A DNA stretch of 64,000 nt from Psychrosphaera haliotis (GTDB lineage Bacteria; Pseudomonadota; Gammaproteobacteria; Enterobacterales; Alteromonadaceae), in assembly GCF_039523615.1 (NCBI RefSeq), contig NZ_BAAAFQ010000005.1, positions 124,001-188,000 on the forward strand, read 5' to 3'. Positions 9,340 to 17,821 of the stretch are shown here, one piece after another. The notes under the pieces were generated by a model. The model had not been told where the DNA came from. It was given only the letters and a program-made list of their open reading frames with translations, and made no database searches. A program made the translations under genes and the position numbers. Each line of letters opens with the position of its first letter. Position 1 is the first letter of the stretch.

Positions 9340-9507
9340 ATTTATTACCCAATAAAATCATTCGGTTAAATATTGGGCGGTAGGGTTTGGTTTTTCCCCT
9401 TTACCCTATTTAGCTCCAAAGGCAATAACTGGTTGAAAAATAGCTCAGAAGAGAGAATACTACTGCGCATAAATTTATTACAAATCAATAGTTAACATAA
9501 GGGCTGG

Positions 9508-9900
9508 ATGGACTTTGAGCAAAAGGTGACTCACTTTAGAGAAGAGATGGAGTATCTTGGTATTTGTCAGTATGCTGCTGCGCCTTTGCTTTATCGAGTT
9601 TTGTGGTTCCTAGGGATAGCAGAGCCGCCGCCATTTTTTGCAAGTAGGTGGAGAAGTTTGAGTATTCATGCAACTTGTTATTCGTTACTGCTGGCGTTTA
9701 TTTTGTTGACGTTGCATATATTTGTGGCACTAAATCTATCAACAAGCGTTAATTTATTCGTTATCGTGCTGATGTTTAGTCTGGTGTATAGCTTTTACAT
9801 GGCTTCTAATTACCAATACCAAAGCCGAATGTTAGAGCTCCCAAGTTGGGAACTCTATTTGTCTGAAAAACACAAAATTAACTCTGCAAATATTTCTTAA
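9508..9900 (+). CDS. Small two-helix membrane protein, DUF6404-like
   Basis: A 130-residue protein of unknown function. A short amphipathic N-terminus with PLLYRVLWFLGIAEPPPFF precedes two transmembrane helices at about 52-74 and 78-98, then a soluble tail. The proline-rich PPPFF before the first helix resembles what I recall of the DUF6404 family; this assignment is from memory. It ends 6 bp before the convergent pldA stop and is preceded by a weak GGGCTGG ribosome site. Confidence 0.65.
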   Translation: MDFEQKVTHFREEMEYLGICQYAAAPLLYRVLWFLGIAEPPPFFASRWRSLSIHATCYSLLLAFILLTLHIFVALNLSTSVNLFVIVLMFSLVYSFYMASNYQYQSRMLELPSWELYLSEKHKINSANIS

Positions 9901-9906
9901 CAAGGT

Positions 9907-10959
9907 TTAAAAAATATCATTAACAGCAATGCCAATGCCTAGTTTTTGTTGCTTATGATTATAGTCAATCAAGCTTTCCCCATATCCACTAAAGTATTGC
10001 GCAAATCCAACCAATCTCGACGAGCCTGGAAATGGAAACGAATAGTTTAGCTCTATAGAACCGTTACCTGTTTTCCAGTTCTTCCGCACATTAAAAGACA
10101 TTTTATGATCATCGTTAAAGGCGTATGCGCCAAAGACTTCGTAATGTCCTAAGTATTTATGAATATCTGGATTATCGTCACCTTTAGGATCTAAAGGGTC
10201 AGACTTTTCGTTTTCTTTGAATCGGTACCAAGGCTTTACACCAATGGCGAAGTCATCTTTCTCATACACAACAGACGCTAACAAACGGTTCCAGCTTCTG
10301 GAAAGCAATTGTGTTTGGCCATTGGATTGATGTTCAAAGTGAACCGTAAACGCCATATTTCCATCATTAGGTTGCCATGGTAATGGTGCAATATAGAAAA
10401 TCTCTGGAGTGTAGTTCGTTTCCCTAAATGGTTTAGATATTTCGTCTGAATATACTTGCCACCATGCTTGAATTGTCATTCCAAAGTACAGACCATCACC
10501 TGGAATAAATAAAGTACTGCTTCTTAGCGGAACCTTAAAACTAACTTGATACTTTGATTCATAATCTTCTAATTGCCCAGAAACAAGTTCATTGCTTTCG
10601 TAAGGTTTACGATTGAAGTTATCGGATTTAACGAAGGGTAATATGTAACTTTGTCTGTGTGGTGTAATAACAAAGGGATTAAGCTCCGTCGACCGTTCGT
10701 TAATAATACGTTGGGCTAATCGACCTTTCTTAATGCCTCTAGATAATATCCTTGTTTCACAATATCTATAAATCAGTTTTTCATCACCAGTAACAAACCC
10801 AGTTTCTTTTAGACTTGATGCACAGGTTTTTATTTTTTGTTCCAACGCTATTTCTTCAGGTGTTTTTACAATGTCATCAATCCCACCCAGAGCCTGTAAG
10901 GGGATAGCCGCCGCTAATAAAATTCCCGCGTATTTGATTCTACCGCTTATAACTGACAT
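9907..10959 (-). CDS. pldA: Outer-membrane phospholipase A
   Basis: Calcium-dependent phospholipase A1/A2 in the outer membrane that removes mislocalised phospholipids from the outer leaflet. Catalytic triad visible: H210 and S212 in EHQSNGQ and N224 in SRSWNR, with the same spacing as E. coli H142/S144/N156. The 350-residue form from 10959 has a signal peptide (AGILLAAAIPLQALG) and a good TAGGGAAA ribosome site; an ATG at 11004 would add 15 residues ahead of the signal and lacks a ribosome site, so it was not chosen. About 110 residues precede the 12-strand barrel, longer than in enterics. Confidence 0.94.
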   Translation of the reverse strand: MSVISGRIKYAGILLAAAIPLQALGGIDDIVKTPEEIALEQKIKTCASSLKETGFVTGDEKLIYRYCETRILSRGIKKGRLAQRIINERSTELNPFVITPHRQSYILPFVKSDNFNRKPYESNELVSGQLEDYESKYQVSFKVPLRSSTLFIPGDGLYFGMTIQAWWQVYSDEISKPFRETNYTPEIFYIAPLPWQPNDGNMAFTVHFEHQSNGQTQLLSRSWNRLLASVVYEKDDFAIGVKPWYRFKENEKSDPLDPKGDDNPDIHKYLGHYEVFGAYAFNDDHKMSFNVRKNWKTGNGSIELNYSFPFPGSSRLVGFAQYFSGYGESLIDYNHKQQKLGIGIAVNDIF

Positions 10960-11261
10960 GAATTTCCCTAAATTAGAACAATTGGAGTACAACAAGATAC
11001 TCATAATAAAAGACTTTTATGTACTAATGCTAGTTAGGATTGAAAAACTTGCAGGGTCACTGTGAAAATATTTTAAGATCTGAATTGGTTTCGTTTTTAT
11101 TAATGCTCGTTAGATTTATATCGAATTGGTTTAAGTTGTTGTATTTTTTAGGTAATTTAATTTATTTTAGGTATTCCCACACCTTGGCATGTAAGTGGCA
11201 ATATATCTACTGAACAAATGAATTGCAGTATTTAATTTAAACGTCGACTTAAGGAGCTATC
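10960..11261. other. Intergenic region, 302 bp
   Basis: AT-rich region between leftward pldA and rightward small stress genes. It must contain both promoters. I see no clear promoter boxes, hairpins or additional gene. Confidence 0.5.
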
Positions 11262-11438
11262 ATGTTATCTTGGATTATTACATTTTTTGTGATTGCAATT
11301 ATTGCCGGTATTTTTGGATTTGGTGGTATAGCGGGCGCTGCAACAGGTATTGCAAAGATTTTATTTTTCATCTTTTTAGTGGGATTTGTAGTTACTATAA
11401 TTTTGAATGCATTCCACGGACGTAAAACAAACCTTTAG
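11262..11438 (+). CDS. DUF1328 (UPF0391/YtjA-like) membrane microprotein
   Basis: A 58-residue hydrophobic protein beginning MLSWIITFFVIAIIAGIFGF and ending HGRKTNL, with two glycine-rich helices around a GGIAGAATGIAK turn: the DUF1328 signature. A strong AAGGAG ribosome site lies 5 bp ahead of the ATG. Family members are often stress- or stationary-phase-induced inner membrane proteins of unknown function; in this window it is followed 19 bp later by a small lipoprotein, so the two are probably co-transcribed. Easily missed because of its size. Confidence 0.88.
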   Translation: MLSWIITFFVIAIIAGIFGFGGIAGAATGIAKILFFIFLVGFVVTIILNAFHGRKTNL

Positions 11439-11457
11439 GTTAAACAGGAGATATATT

Positions 11458-11652
11458 ATGAAGTTATTAAAGCTATTACTTATCGCAACACCATTAGTAC
11501 TTTCAGCATTCGTTTTGCAGGGTTGTGAAAAAGGACCTGGCGAAAAGGCTGGTGAAAAGGTTGATGAAGTAGTGACAGACGCAGGTAACGCATTAGAAGA
11601 CGCTTGTGAAGATGTAAAAGAAAAAGCGGACGCTAAAGACAAAGACTGTTAA
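11458..11652 (+). CDS. Small acidic lipoprotein
   Basis: A 64-residue lipoprotein: signal peptide MKLLKLLLIATPLVLSAFV, lipobox LQGC with lipidated C23, then a highly charged helical tail rich in Lys, Asp and Glu, ending in Cys. A frame extension upstream to 11407 exists, but the ACAGGAGA ribosome site selects the ATG at 11458. The tail pattern (KAGEKVDEVVTDAG, ALEDACEDVKEKAD) resembles entericidin-like or amphipathic stress lipoproteins. Function unknown; likely an operon with the DUF1328 gene. Confidence 0.8.
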   Translation: MKLLKLLLIATPLVLSAFVLQGCEKGPGEKAGEKVDEVVTDAGNALEDACEDVKEKADAKDKDC

Positions 11653-11713
11653 TTAGCTACCACGCTATTTTAAACGAGCAAAAACGTGATTTTCACCCCT
11701 AACGGGATGTGAA

Positions 11714-11746
11714 TAAAAAAGCCCACTTAATGAAGTGGGCTTTTTG
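11714..11746 (+). terminator. Terminator after the small lipoprotein gene
   Basis: AAAAAAGCCCACTT pairs with AAGTGGGCTTTTT around a short AATG loop. Symmetric, so it can act for both directions ahead of the convergent TonB receptor gene. Confidence 0.92.
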
Positions 11747-11825
11747 TATCTAATATGAAATAAGTTTCAATTTATTTCAGGACCGTTCAGTGTCTAATAA
11801 ATGATATTTAATCAGAAACCCGACA

Positions 11826-14255
11826 TCAAAGTTCAAACAAGTAGTTAAATTTAACACCTACTGACCTTGGTTGAATCACATAATGACCATAAGTACGGCT
11901 CAGTTCTGATAAGTCTTTATTTTCACTATCAAATACTGAATTGCCAGACCAAGATGGGTCACGACGGTTGGCACTATAGGCATACTTATCAAACAAGTTG
12001 TTAACGTAGGCTGTCACTGACCAGTTGTCGTCAGAAATAGTGGCTGAAAGATTACTTACAGCGTAACCAGGTAATGACTCACCATCTGCTTTTAAACCCA
12101 CCTTAGTATAAACATCACTTTGTGCGGTTAAACCATAATTTACTGACAAGAGTTTATTATCGAAAACCTCATTTTGATAATTAACACCAAAAGTTGCTTG
12201 TTTCTCCGGCGCTCCAGGTAGTCTGTCTCCTTTTTCACCATCGTAAAAGTTTTGCAACTCAGTGCCAGTTTCACTTGCTACTTTAAAGAGGAAAGGGGCA
12301 TCTTCCGTTAGTTCAGCTTTTGCATAAGAAAAGCTTGCAAAAATTGCCCAATTTTTAATTAAAGTGGTACGTGTAGAAAGCTCAATACCTTGGGATTTAG
12401 CCTGACCAGCATTTAATGTAATTGGCTCAGCACCATAAACCGTTGCCGCACTAATTTGAGCGTCATTCCAGTCCACATTAAAGATAGCCGCGTTAAAATG
12501 AAGCTTGTTGTTGAACCAAGTGCTTTTTAAGCCGATTTCAGTGTTTTGTGTTGTGTCCGATTCAAACTCAACTTCGTTTGGTAAAGCGCAAACCTGAGCC
12601 GTTACCGGTGTAGTACAAGCAATAATGCCGTTACCACCACCTAATCTAAATCCTTCACTTACCGTAAAGTAACCTAGAATATTATCATCCAATTGGTAGC
12701 TTAAGTTTAACTTAAACAAACTACCTGAATCATCGGCATTTACCGTTTCGTATTGCAGATCGTCCTTAGTGATTATGGTATCTACATCAAGCGGTGCAGC
12801 TGCGGCGGAAACTGTGTTAACTTCATATTTATATAAACGAGTACCTACGGTTACTTCAAGCTTATCTGTGGCGCTATAGGTAAATTCGCCAAATACGGCA
12901 GACTCTTTACTTTTGTTGTAACCAGTGGCGATGTATTCAAGGTCGTAATCTAAGCTTTCGTAGTCATCATTATACCAAGCTAATGTAGCGCCTGGCATGT
13001 ACTCACGATCGTCAAAATCGTATTGTGAATCACTATAAAACACACCTGCAATCCAGCTAAAGTCAGAATCTGTATCGGATACTAGTCTAAACTCCTGAGA
13101 TAAAGAGTCACCTTCGCCATAATCTCTTGTGTAAGCAGGGAATTCGCCATAACCAGACCAAATATCTTGCATTAACAAGTCGGTTTGATCACGTTGTCCC
13201 GTTTGTTCAAATTTAGAATAACCCGTTGCAGAAACTAAATTAACGGAGCCTAAATCAACCGTTAGCTCAAGGCTTAGCAATTCATCGGTTTGCTCACCTG
13301 GCTCTTCGTATCGCATTGAGTTTTGATATGGCTGAATAATAGAAGAAAGCGGATTGTCAGCGGATAGGGTATTAAACTGATCAATTGAATTACCACCTAC
13401 TTTTTTGTTTTGGTATATGTAGTTTAACATTGCCTCAACATTGTCAGATGCAACCCACTTTATGGCTGTACGAGCAGTAAATGTTTCTTCCGTATTGGCA
13501 TCTTTAACCGTTTTTAAATTAGCGTTAACATCAGACTCGTTTTGCCAGTCAGGATCAGCAGAGGATACGCCAGGCTCCTTCAAAACTTGGGTATAATCTA
13601 TAAAACCAGGACTTGAAAAGTGGTTTAAATTAAATCTAATGGCTAACTGATCTTCAATAAGTGGCAGGTTAAAAACAACGCCAGCTTCAGTGCCTAAGTC
13701 ATCACTTTCTGCCAAAGCAAATGTATCAAACGCTAAGTTTACAGTGGTTTCGTCAAGCGCAGGTTCATTTAAAATATAACGAATAGCCCCACCCAAAGAG
13801 CCAGTGCCGTATAAAGTACCTTGTGGGCCTATTAAAACTTCAACACGTTGAATATCCGTAAGACGTAAATCTGAATCAAAAGCTATGTCGCCTAAGTAGG
13901 TAGCAACTGTGCCACCGTCAGCAGATCTATCTGAGCTATTAGTGTTCAGACCTCGAACGATAATAGATGCGCCTTCACGTCCACCTTGATCCGCAATGGT
14001 TAAACCTGGTACCCATCTCGCAACATCTTCAGGTGTATAGATATTTTGTTGTTTCATAATGTCGCCATCTAATGCAGAAATGTTCATGGGCACTTCTTGC
14101 ACTGTTCCGCTTCGTCGGCTTGCGGTTACCTCAATTTTTTCTATCTCATTTAAGCCTTTTTTCTCTTGTGATATTGCATTGCTAGATAAAAAGCTAGCGG
14201 CAATGGCCAAAGAAATGACTGACGATTTAAAAATTGGAGCTGAGGTGGCGTACAT
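11826..14255 (-). CDS. TonB-dependent outer-membrane receptor
   Basis: An 809-residue receptor: signal peptide to about residue 29, a TonB-box-like IEKIEVTASRR at about 38-48, plug domain at about 50-160 (VPMNISALDG, RGLNTNSSDR, VEVLIGPQGTLYGTGSLGGAI) and a 22-strand barrel with aromatic-rich strands to the C-terminus. Energised by TonB-ExbBD to import a ligand. No neighbouring uptake genes, iron regulators or glycan enzymes indicate the substrate. Plug sequence resembles the broad Alteromonadales group whose members take up plant, steroid-like or oligosaccharide compounds; substrate left open. Confidence 0.92.
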   Translation of the reverse strand: MYATSAPIFKSSVISLAIAASFLSSNAISQEKKGLNEIEKIEVTASRRSGTVQEVPMNISALDGDIMKQQNIYTPEDVARWVPGLTIADQGGREGASIIVRGLNTNSSDRSADGGTVATYLGDIAFDSDLRLTDIQRVEVLIGPQGTLYGTGSLGGAIRYILNEPALDETTVNLAFDTFALAESDDLGTEAGVVFNLPLIEDQLAIRFNLNHFSSPGFIDYTQVLKEPGVSSADPDWQNESDVNANLKTVKDANTEETFTARTAIKWVASDNVEAMLNYIYQNKKVGGNSIDQFNTLSADNPLSSIIQPYQNSMRYEEPGEQTDELLSLELTVDLGSVNLVSATGYSKFEQTGQRDQTDLLMQDIWSGYGEFPAYTRDYGEGDSLSQEFRLVSDTDSDFSWIAGVFYSDSQYDFDDREYMPGATLAWYNDDYESLDYDLEYIATGYNKSKESAVFGEFTYSATDKLEVTVGTRLYKYEVNTVSAAAAPLDVDTIITKDDLQYETVNADDSGSLFKLNLSYQLDDNILGYFTVSEGFRLGGGNGIIACTTPVTAQVCALPNEVEFESDTTQNTEIGLKSTWFNNKLHFNAAIFNVDWNDAQISAATVYGAEPITLNAGQAKSQGIELSTRTTLIKNWAIFASFSYAKAELTEDAPFLFKVASETGTELQNFYDGEKGDRLPGAPEKQATFGVNYQNEVFDNKLLSVNYGLTAQSDVYTKVGLKADGESLPGYAVSNLSATISDDNWSVTAYVNNLFDKYAYSANRRDPSWSGNSVFDSENKDLSELSRTYGHYVIQPRSVGVKFNYLFEL

Positions 14256-14568
14256 TAATGTTTTCCTATTTATTTTACGTATTTAAATTAAGTTGATTTA
14301 TGTTCTTTTAAATCTACCTAAATAAGTTTTTGTTGTGAATTCTTATTCTGTATTTGTGCATAATTATATTAATTGGGTTTTTCGTCAACAGGTTTTTCGG
14401 TATTTAATCTAATAATTATTCATGTTGGTTATTAATTTTTCTAATGCCCTTGAATTTGAGATTTATAACGTCAGATATGAAGGACAGATAAAGTCGATAA
14501 TTAGCTGAACAAAAACAGCGCGTTTTAAATAAAATCTATTTATAACGACATGAATTGAAGGAATAAAA
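14256..14568. other. Intergenic region, 313 bp
   Basis: Very AT-rich spacer between the divergent TonB receptor and the curA-like gene. No Fur box, riboswitch, hairpin or further gene could be supported; both promoters presumably lie here. Confidence 0.5.
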
Positions 14569-15567
14569 ATGAGTACTAACAAATCAATACATTTAGTAGC
14601 ACGCCCAACAGGCGGTCCAATTGACAACAGCCTATTTGAAATCAAGGAACGTGAAGTACGTTCAATTACCGAAGGCGAAGTGCTTGTTAAACAAAATATG
14701 ATGTCGTTAGACCCTGCCATGTTTGGCTGGATGAGCCCAGATACAGAAAGTTATATTCCACCAGTAGAGCTTGGCGATGTAATGCGTAGCTCAGGCATTG
14801 GTGAAGTAGTAGAAAGTAAAAGCGATAAATTTAAAGTGGGCGACCGTGTTATGGGCATGATGGGGTGGCAGCAATATTTTGCTGGCAGCGCAGAAGGTCT
14901 AAATAAAATTGAAGCGCCAGTTTCAGACGAAGCGGTATTGTCGGTTTTTGCTTTACCAGGACTAACGGCAACGCAAGGTTTATTAAAAGTAGGTAAACCT
15001 AAGTCAGGCGAAACTTTAATTGTTACAGGTGCCGCAGGTTCAGTTGGTTCTATTGTAGGTCAGTTGGCAAAAGCGGAAGGGCTTAACGTTATTGGTGTAG
15101 TAGGTAGCGATGAAAAAGCCGAATGGATCACTAAAGAGTTAGGCTTTGACGGTGCTATTAATTATAAAACCGACGATTTAGCCGCTAAATTAGATGAGTT
15201 AGCGCCGAAGGGCATTGATGTATTTTTTGAAAACACAGGTGGACCAATCCAACACCATATTTTTGAGCGAATGAATGCACATGGTCGAGTTGTTGTTTGT
15301 GGCCTGATTGCCGACTATCCAAAAGCGGAACCTGCGCCAGGACCAAGTTGGTTAAATGTTATTAAAAAGCGTGTTCGTATTGAAGGCTTCACTATGCCAG
15401 ATCACTTTGGTGAAATTCCTCAATTATTACAAACGTTAACGCCGTATGTAATGAGCGGCCAAGTTAAGTACCGAGCGCACACACTAGAAGGTTTAGAGTC
15501 AGCAATAACAGGCTTGAACTTATTCTTTACCGGCGATAACAAAGGTAAGCTTGTAGTTAAGTTATAA
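14569..15567 (+). CDS. curA: NADPH-dependent enone reductase, CurA/YncB-like (MDR superfamily)
   Basis: Zinc-independent medium-chain reductase of 332 residues that reduces carbon-carbon double bonds of alpha,beta-unsaturated ketones with NADPH; E. coli CurA reduces curcumin. The N-terminal GroES-like domain contains the family marker MMSLDPAMFGWM, and the Rossmann domain shows AAGSVGSIVG at about 155-164. The catalytic zinc cysteines are absent, as expected. A GAAGGAA ribosome site precedes the ATG. Substrate in this organism is unknown; carbonyl detoxification is the likely role. Single gene with a small terminator. Confidence 0.82.
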   Translation: MSTNKSIHLVARPTGGPIDNSLFEIKEREVRSITEGEVLVKQNMMSLDPAMFGWMSPDTESYIPPVELGDVMRSSGIGEVVESKSDKFKVGDRVMGMMGWQQYFAGSAEGLNKIEAPVSDEAVLSVFALPGLTATQGLLKVGKPKSGETLIVTGAAGSVGSIVGQLAKAEGLNVIGVVGSDEKAEWITKELGFDGAINYKTDDLAAKLDELAPKGIDVFFENTGGPIQHHIFERMNAHGRVVVCGLIADYPKAEPAPGPSWLNVIKKRVRIEGFTMPDHFGEIPQLLQTLTPYVMSGQVKYRAHTLEGLESAITGLNLFFTGDNKGKLVVKL

Positions 15568-15570
15568 GTT

Positions 15571-15590
15571 AAAAGCTATAAGCTTTTTGC
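15571..15590 (+). terminator. Small terminator between converging genes
   Basis: AAAAGCT (15571-15577), loop ATA, AGCTTTT (15581-15587) and a following T. Short 7-bp stem; works on either strand; moderate support. Confidence 0.45.
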
Positions 15591-15595
15591 GAATA

Positions 15596-15949
15596 TTAAC
15601 GGTACTTTTGGGCTATTCGGTTAGCCCAATTGCCGTTATGTTCAAGCTTACAGCGCTCTTCCGAGTCAAACCGAATTTGTTTAGTTGCGTTTTTAAGGTT
15701 TATATTTATTGATTGCAGTGACTTTTGTACATATTCGACGGCCATCTCTTTTGCGCTGGATGACTCAAACATAGCTTGATTTTCATTGCTATCAAAAACG
15801 CAGATAACCCTCAAACTTACATTTATACTATTAAAGTTTACTTCATGACTTAGCCATACAAATCCATCAATTGATTCAAAATGGTCTTCACATACGTTTG
15901 TTAAACATTGTCGTAATTGCTTATCTAGTTTTTTATCGGTTTTTTTCAT
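15596..15949 (-). CDS. Conserved hypothetical protein, 117 aa
   Basis: Soluble protein opening KKTDKKLDKQLRQCLTNVCE, with LRVICVFDSNE in the middle and a basic C-terminus. I recall similar short proteins in Shewanella and Alteromonas that are sometimes labelled Fis-type regulators; no Fis helix-turn-helix is evident to me, so that label is not adopted. No signal peptide or membrane helix. Convergent with curA and divergent from exoD. Function unknown. Confidence 0.7.
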   Translation of the reverse strand: MKKTDKKLDKQLRQCLTNVCEDHFESIDGFVWLSHEVNFNSINVSLRVICVFDSNENQAMFESSSAKEMAVEYVQKSLQSININLKNATKQIRFDSEERCKLEHNGNWANRIAQKYR

Positions 15950-16069
15950 AATTCACTTAAATCAAGTTGAAGCTAAAATGGTGGTTATAAAAAGCTTTGT
16001 CTTTGTCGTAATGATAGTTACATTAGCGCATTGTCCAATTTAATACTTTAACCCTTGAGATACTTACTA

Positions 16070-16672
16070 TTGTCTGAGTTTGAACAACCCCGCGAGACTT
16101 TGTTTACTGTACCTGACAAGCACAGAAGCCGTACGTCTGATGTAATGCAATATTTAATTGACCGCACCGAAGATAAAGAAGTCACGTTAAGCTCTTTAAC
16201 TCAACGTTTAGGGGATCGTACATTCGGTATTTTACTGCTTTTAATGGCGGTATTTAACTTAATTCCCATTATATCTATTTTGTCTGGATTGCTGGTGGCT
16301 GTTTTAGGGCTGCAACTTGTTATCGGCTTTCAGGAAGCTAAATTACCAAACTTTGTTTTAACCAAAAGTTTGCCAGCAAAACAAGTACGAGCTGCACTGC
16401 ATGTATTTTTACCAAAGATTAAATCGCTCGAACGTTATATTAAACCAAGGTGGCAATTCACTGAAGCTGCTATTTTTGATCGGGTTAATGGCGTCATATT
16501 AATTGTCGTAGGGCTTATGATTTTATTACCTATTCCATTGGCAAACGTAATTCCAGCTTTTGTGGTATTTATGATGGGACTAGGATTATTAGAACGTGAT
16601 GGATTACTGCAGATGTTAGCGTTAGGTTTAAGCTTTATAACAGGTTTATTGATTTACCTATTTGTGTTTTAA
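16070..16672 (+). CDS. ExoD-family membrane protein
   Basis: About 200 residues with the ExoD domain: a soluble N-terminus (SLTQRLGDRTFGILLLLMAV), then four or five membrane segments with LIPIISILSG and PIPLANVIPAF proline kinks. Rhizobial ExoD affects exopolysaccharide production and alkali tolerance; the mechanism is unknown. No ATG is available: TTG at 16070 is 10 bp after a GAG element and gives the natural-looking MSEFEQPRETL; TTG at 16055 would add five residues without a ribosome site. The stop lies 2 bp from the 3' end of the oppositely oriented 6S RNA gene. Confidence 0.83.
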   Translation: MSEFEQPRETLFTVPDKHRSRTSDVMQYLIDRTEDKEVTLSSLTQRLGDRTFGILLLLMAVFNLIPIISILSGLLVAVLGLQLVIGFQEAKLPNFVLTKSLPAKQVRAALHVFLPKIKSLERYIKPRWQFTEAAIFDRVNGVILIVVGLMILLPIPLANVIPAFVVFMMGLGLLERDGLLQMLALGLSFITGLLIYLFVF

Positions 16673-16674
16673 GT

Positions 16675-16870
16675 GGTGGTCCCAAGGTGCCGATGAAAAC
16701 CAAACCCTTGAACAACCGACGTGTTCAAGGCGGACACCATATTCTCACCGTAGGCTTCTCGATTCACGCTCGAAAGCGAGCCGAGCTTGCGCAATAGCAA
16801 GAAAGATGACGTCCTTTAAAAAAAGTATCGGCTCAGGGATATGTGTTCTCTGTCAAACACCCCAGGTACC
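16675..16870 (-). ncRNA. ssrS: 6S RNA
   Basis: Regulatory RNA of about 195 nt that mimics an open promoter and sequesters sigma-70 RNA polymerase in stationary phase. On the minus strand it carries the conserved blocks CCCTGAGCCGAT, GAGAAGCCT and CCTTGAAC...GTTCAAGGG, in E. coli 6S order. The two ends close into a 12-bp helix: 5' GGUACCUGGGGUG with 3' CACCUUGGGACC, with one bulged A. A -10-like TATAAG lies at 16884-16889. Ends are approximate. A 70-codon plus-strand frame at 16662-16874 runs across it and is not a gene. Position beside ygfB-pepP-ubiH agrees with gammaproteobacterial synteny. Confidence 0.92.
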
Positions 16871-17148
16871 ATAATAAATCACACTTATAACCATAGAAGA
16901 GACACAAAATTTATCCAGAACAGTTCTGATTAGAAGTTTGTCTATCTATGACAAAGCGGAATATAACATCTCAAACTTACAGTACAATGAAAATAGGGAT
17001 TTGGATGACTCAACTGGGTGATTTTTTAACAAAGTGAATAAATTTCCCACGGTTACCGCGGCTTAGGTCTTCAAAATGTGTACAATACTTCTGATTTTCC
17101 TCGGTTTCTATTACACTTAAACAAATTTAATAAAAGTAGCGAATTCAA

Positions 17149-17703
17149 ATGACGCATCAAGATCTAGTACAAGTTTTAAATGAGCAAGACTTTACGGCAA
17201 CGGCCAGTGAGTTTCACGGTTTGTTAGCGGGCTTAATATCTGGTGGCATGTTCAAAGGCAACAAAGACTTTTTAGAGCATTTATCAGAGCTGTTTAACAA
17301 CGGCATGTCCATCAAAGGCAAAGTGAAAATTGCAGCTCAAGATCTCGTTAATGACATTTATGACAAGCTAGAGTCTGGTGAAATGGCATTTGAAATTTTA
17401 TTAATGGACGATGAAGAAACCTTAACAGATCAAGCGGAAGAGCTTATCAATTGGGTTCAATACTTTTTAGTTGGTTTTGGTTTAAACAAACGCGACTTAA
17501 AATTAGCCAGCAACGACGTTCGTGAAGTGATTGAAGACTTAACTAACATAACACGTATGGATTCTGAAATGGAAGACAACAACGAAAACCAGGCTGACTT
17601 TTATGAAGTGGTTGAGTTTGTTCGTGTTTCAGCCATATTATGTCATCAAGAGTTTGGTACAGAAACCACTGTTCCAGATGATGAAAACAAAACTTTGCAT
17701 TAA
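17149..17703 (+). CDS. ygfB: UPF0149 family protein YgfB
   Basis: A 184-residue all-alpha cytoplasmic protein of the YgfB/YecA (UPF0149) family. The N-terminal EFHGLLAGLISGG and the acidic QADFYEVVEFVRVSA segment are characteristic. The position directly upstream of pepP is conserved in gammaproteobacteria. Its function is not settled; Pseudomonas aeruginosa YgfB has been linked to ampDh3 regulation and beta-lactam resistance. Probably first gene of the ygfB-pepP-ubiH-ubiI unit, though 118 bp separate it from pepP. Confidence 0.93.
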   Translation: MTHQDLVQVLNEQDFTATASEFHGLLAGLISGGMFKGNKDFLEHLSELFNNGMSIKGKVKIAAQDLVNDIYDKLESGEMAFEILLMDDEETLTDQAEELINWVQYFLVGFGLNKRDLKLASNDVREVIEDLTNITRMDSEMEDNNENQADFYEVVEFVRVSAILCHQEFGTETTVPDDENKTLH

Positions 17704-17821
17704 ATTCTGGTTTAAATGCTTACACATAAACACTTAACCTAGACTCTATGCACAAACACTAAAATCAATGAATATAAAGTTGCCGGAACTCAAACTCCGG
17801 TACCATTTTTTAGAGGTATAA

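Noticed and set aside
9301..9340. Sigma-28 flagellin promoter
   Set aside because: CAAAGTTT could be a -35, but no GCCGATAA-like -10 occurs 11 nt downstream; the sigma-54 reading fits better.
15596..15949. Fis-family transcription factor
   Set aside because: No C-terminal Fis helix-turn-helix is visible; left as hypothetical.
16662..16874. 70-codon open frame on the plus strand
   Set aside because: It lies across the 6S RNA gene, has an unnatural composition (many Arg, Ser, Cys) and overlaps the exoD end; no coding signal.
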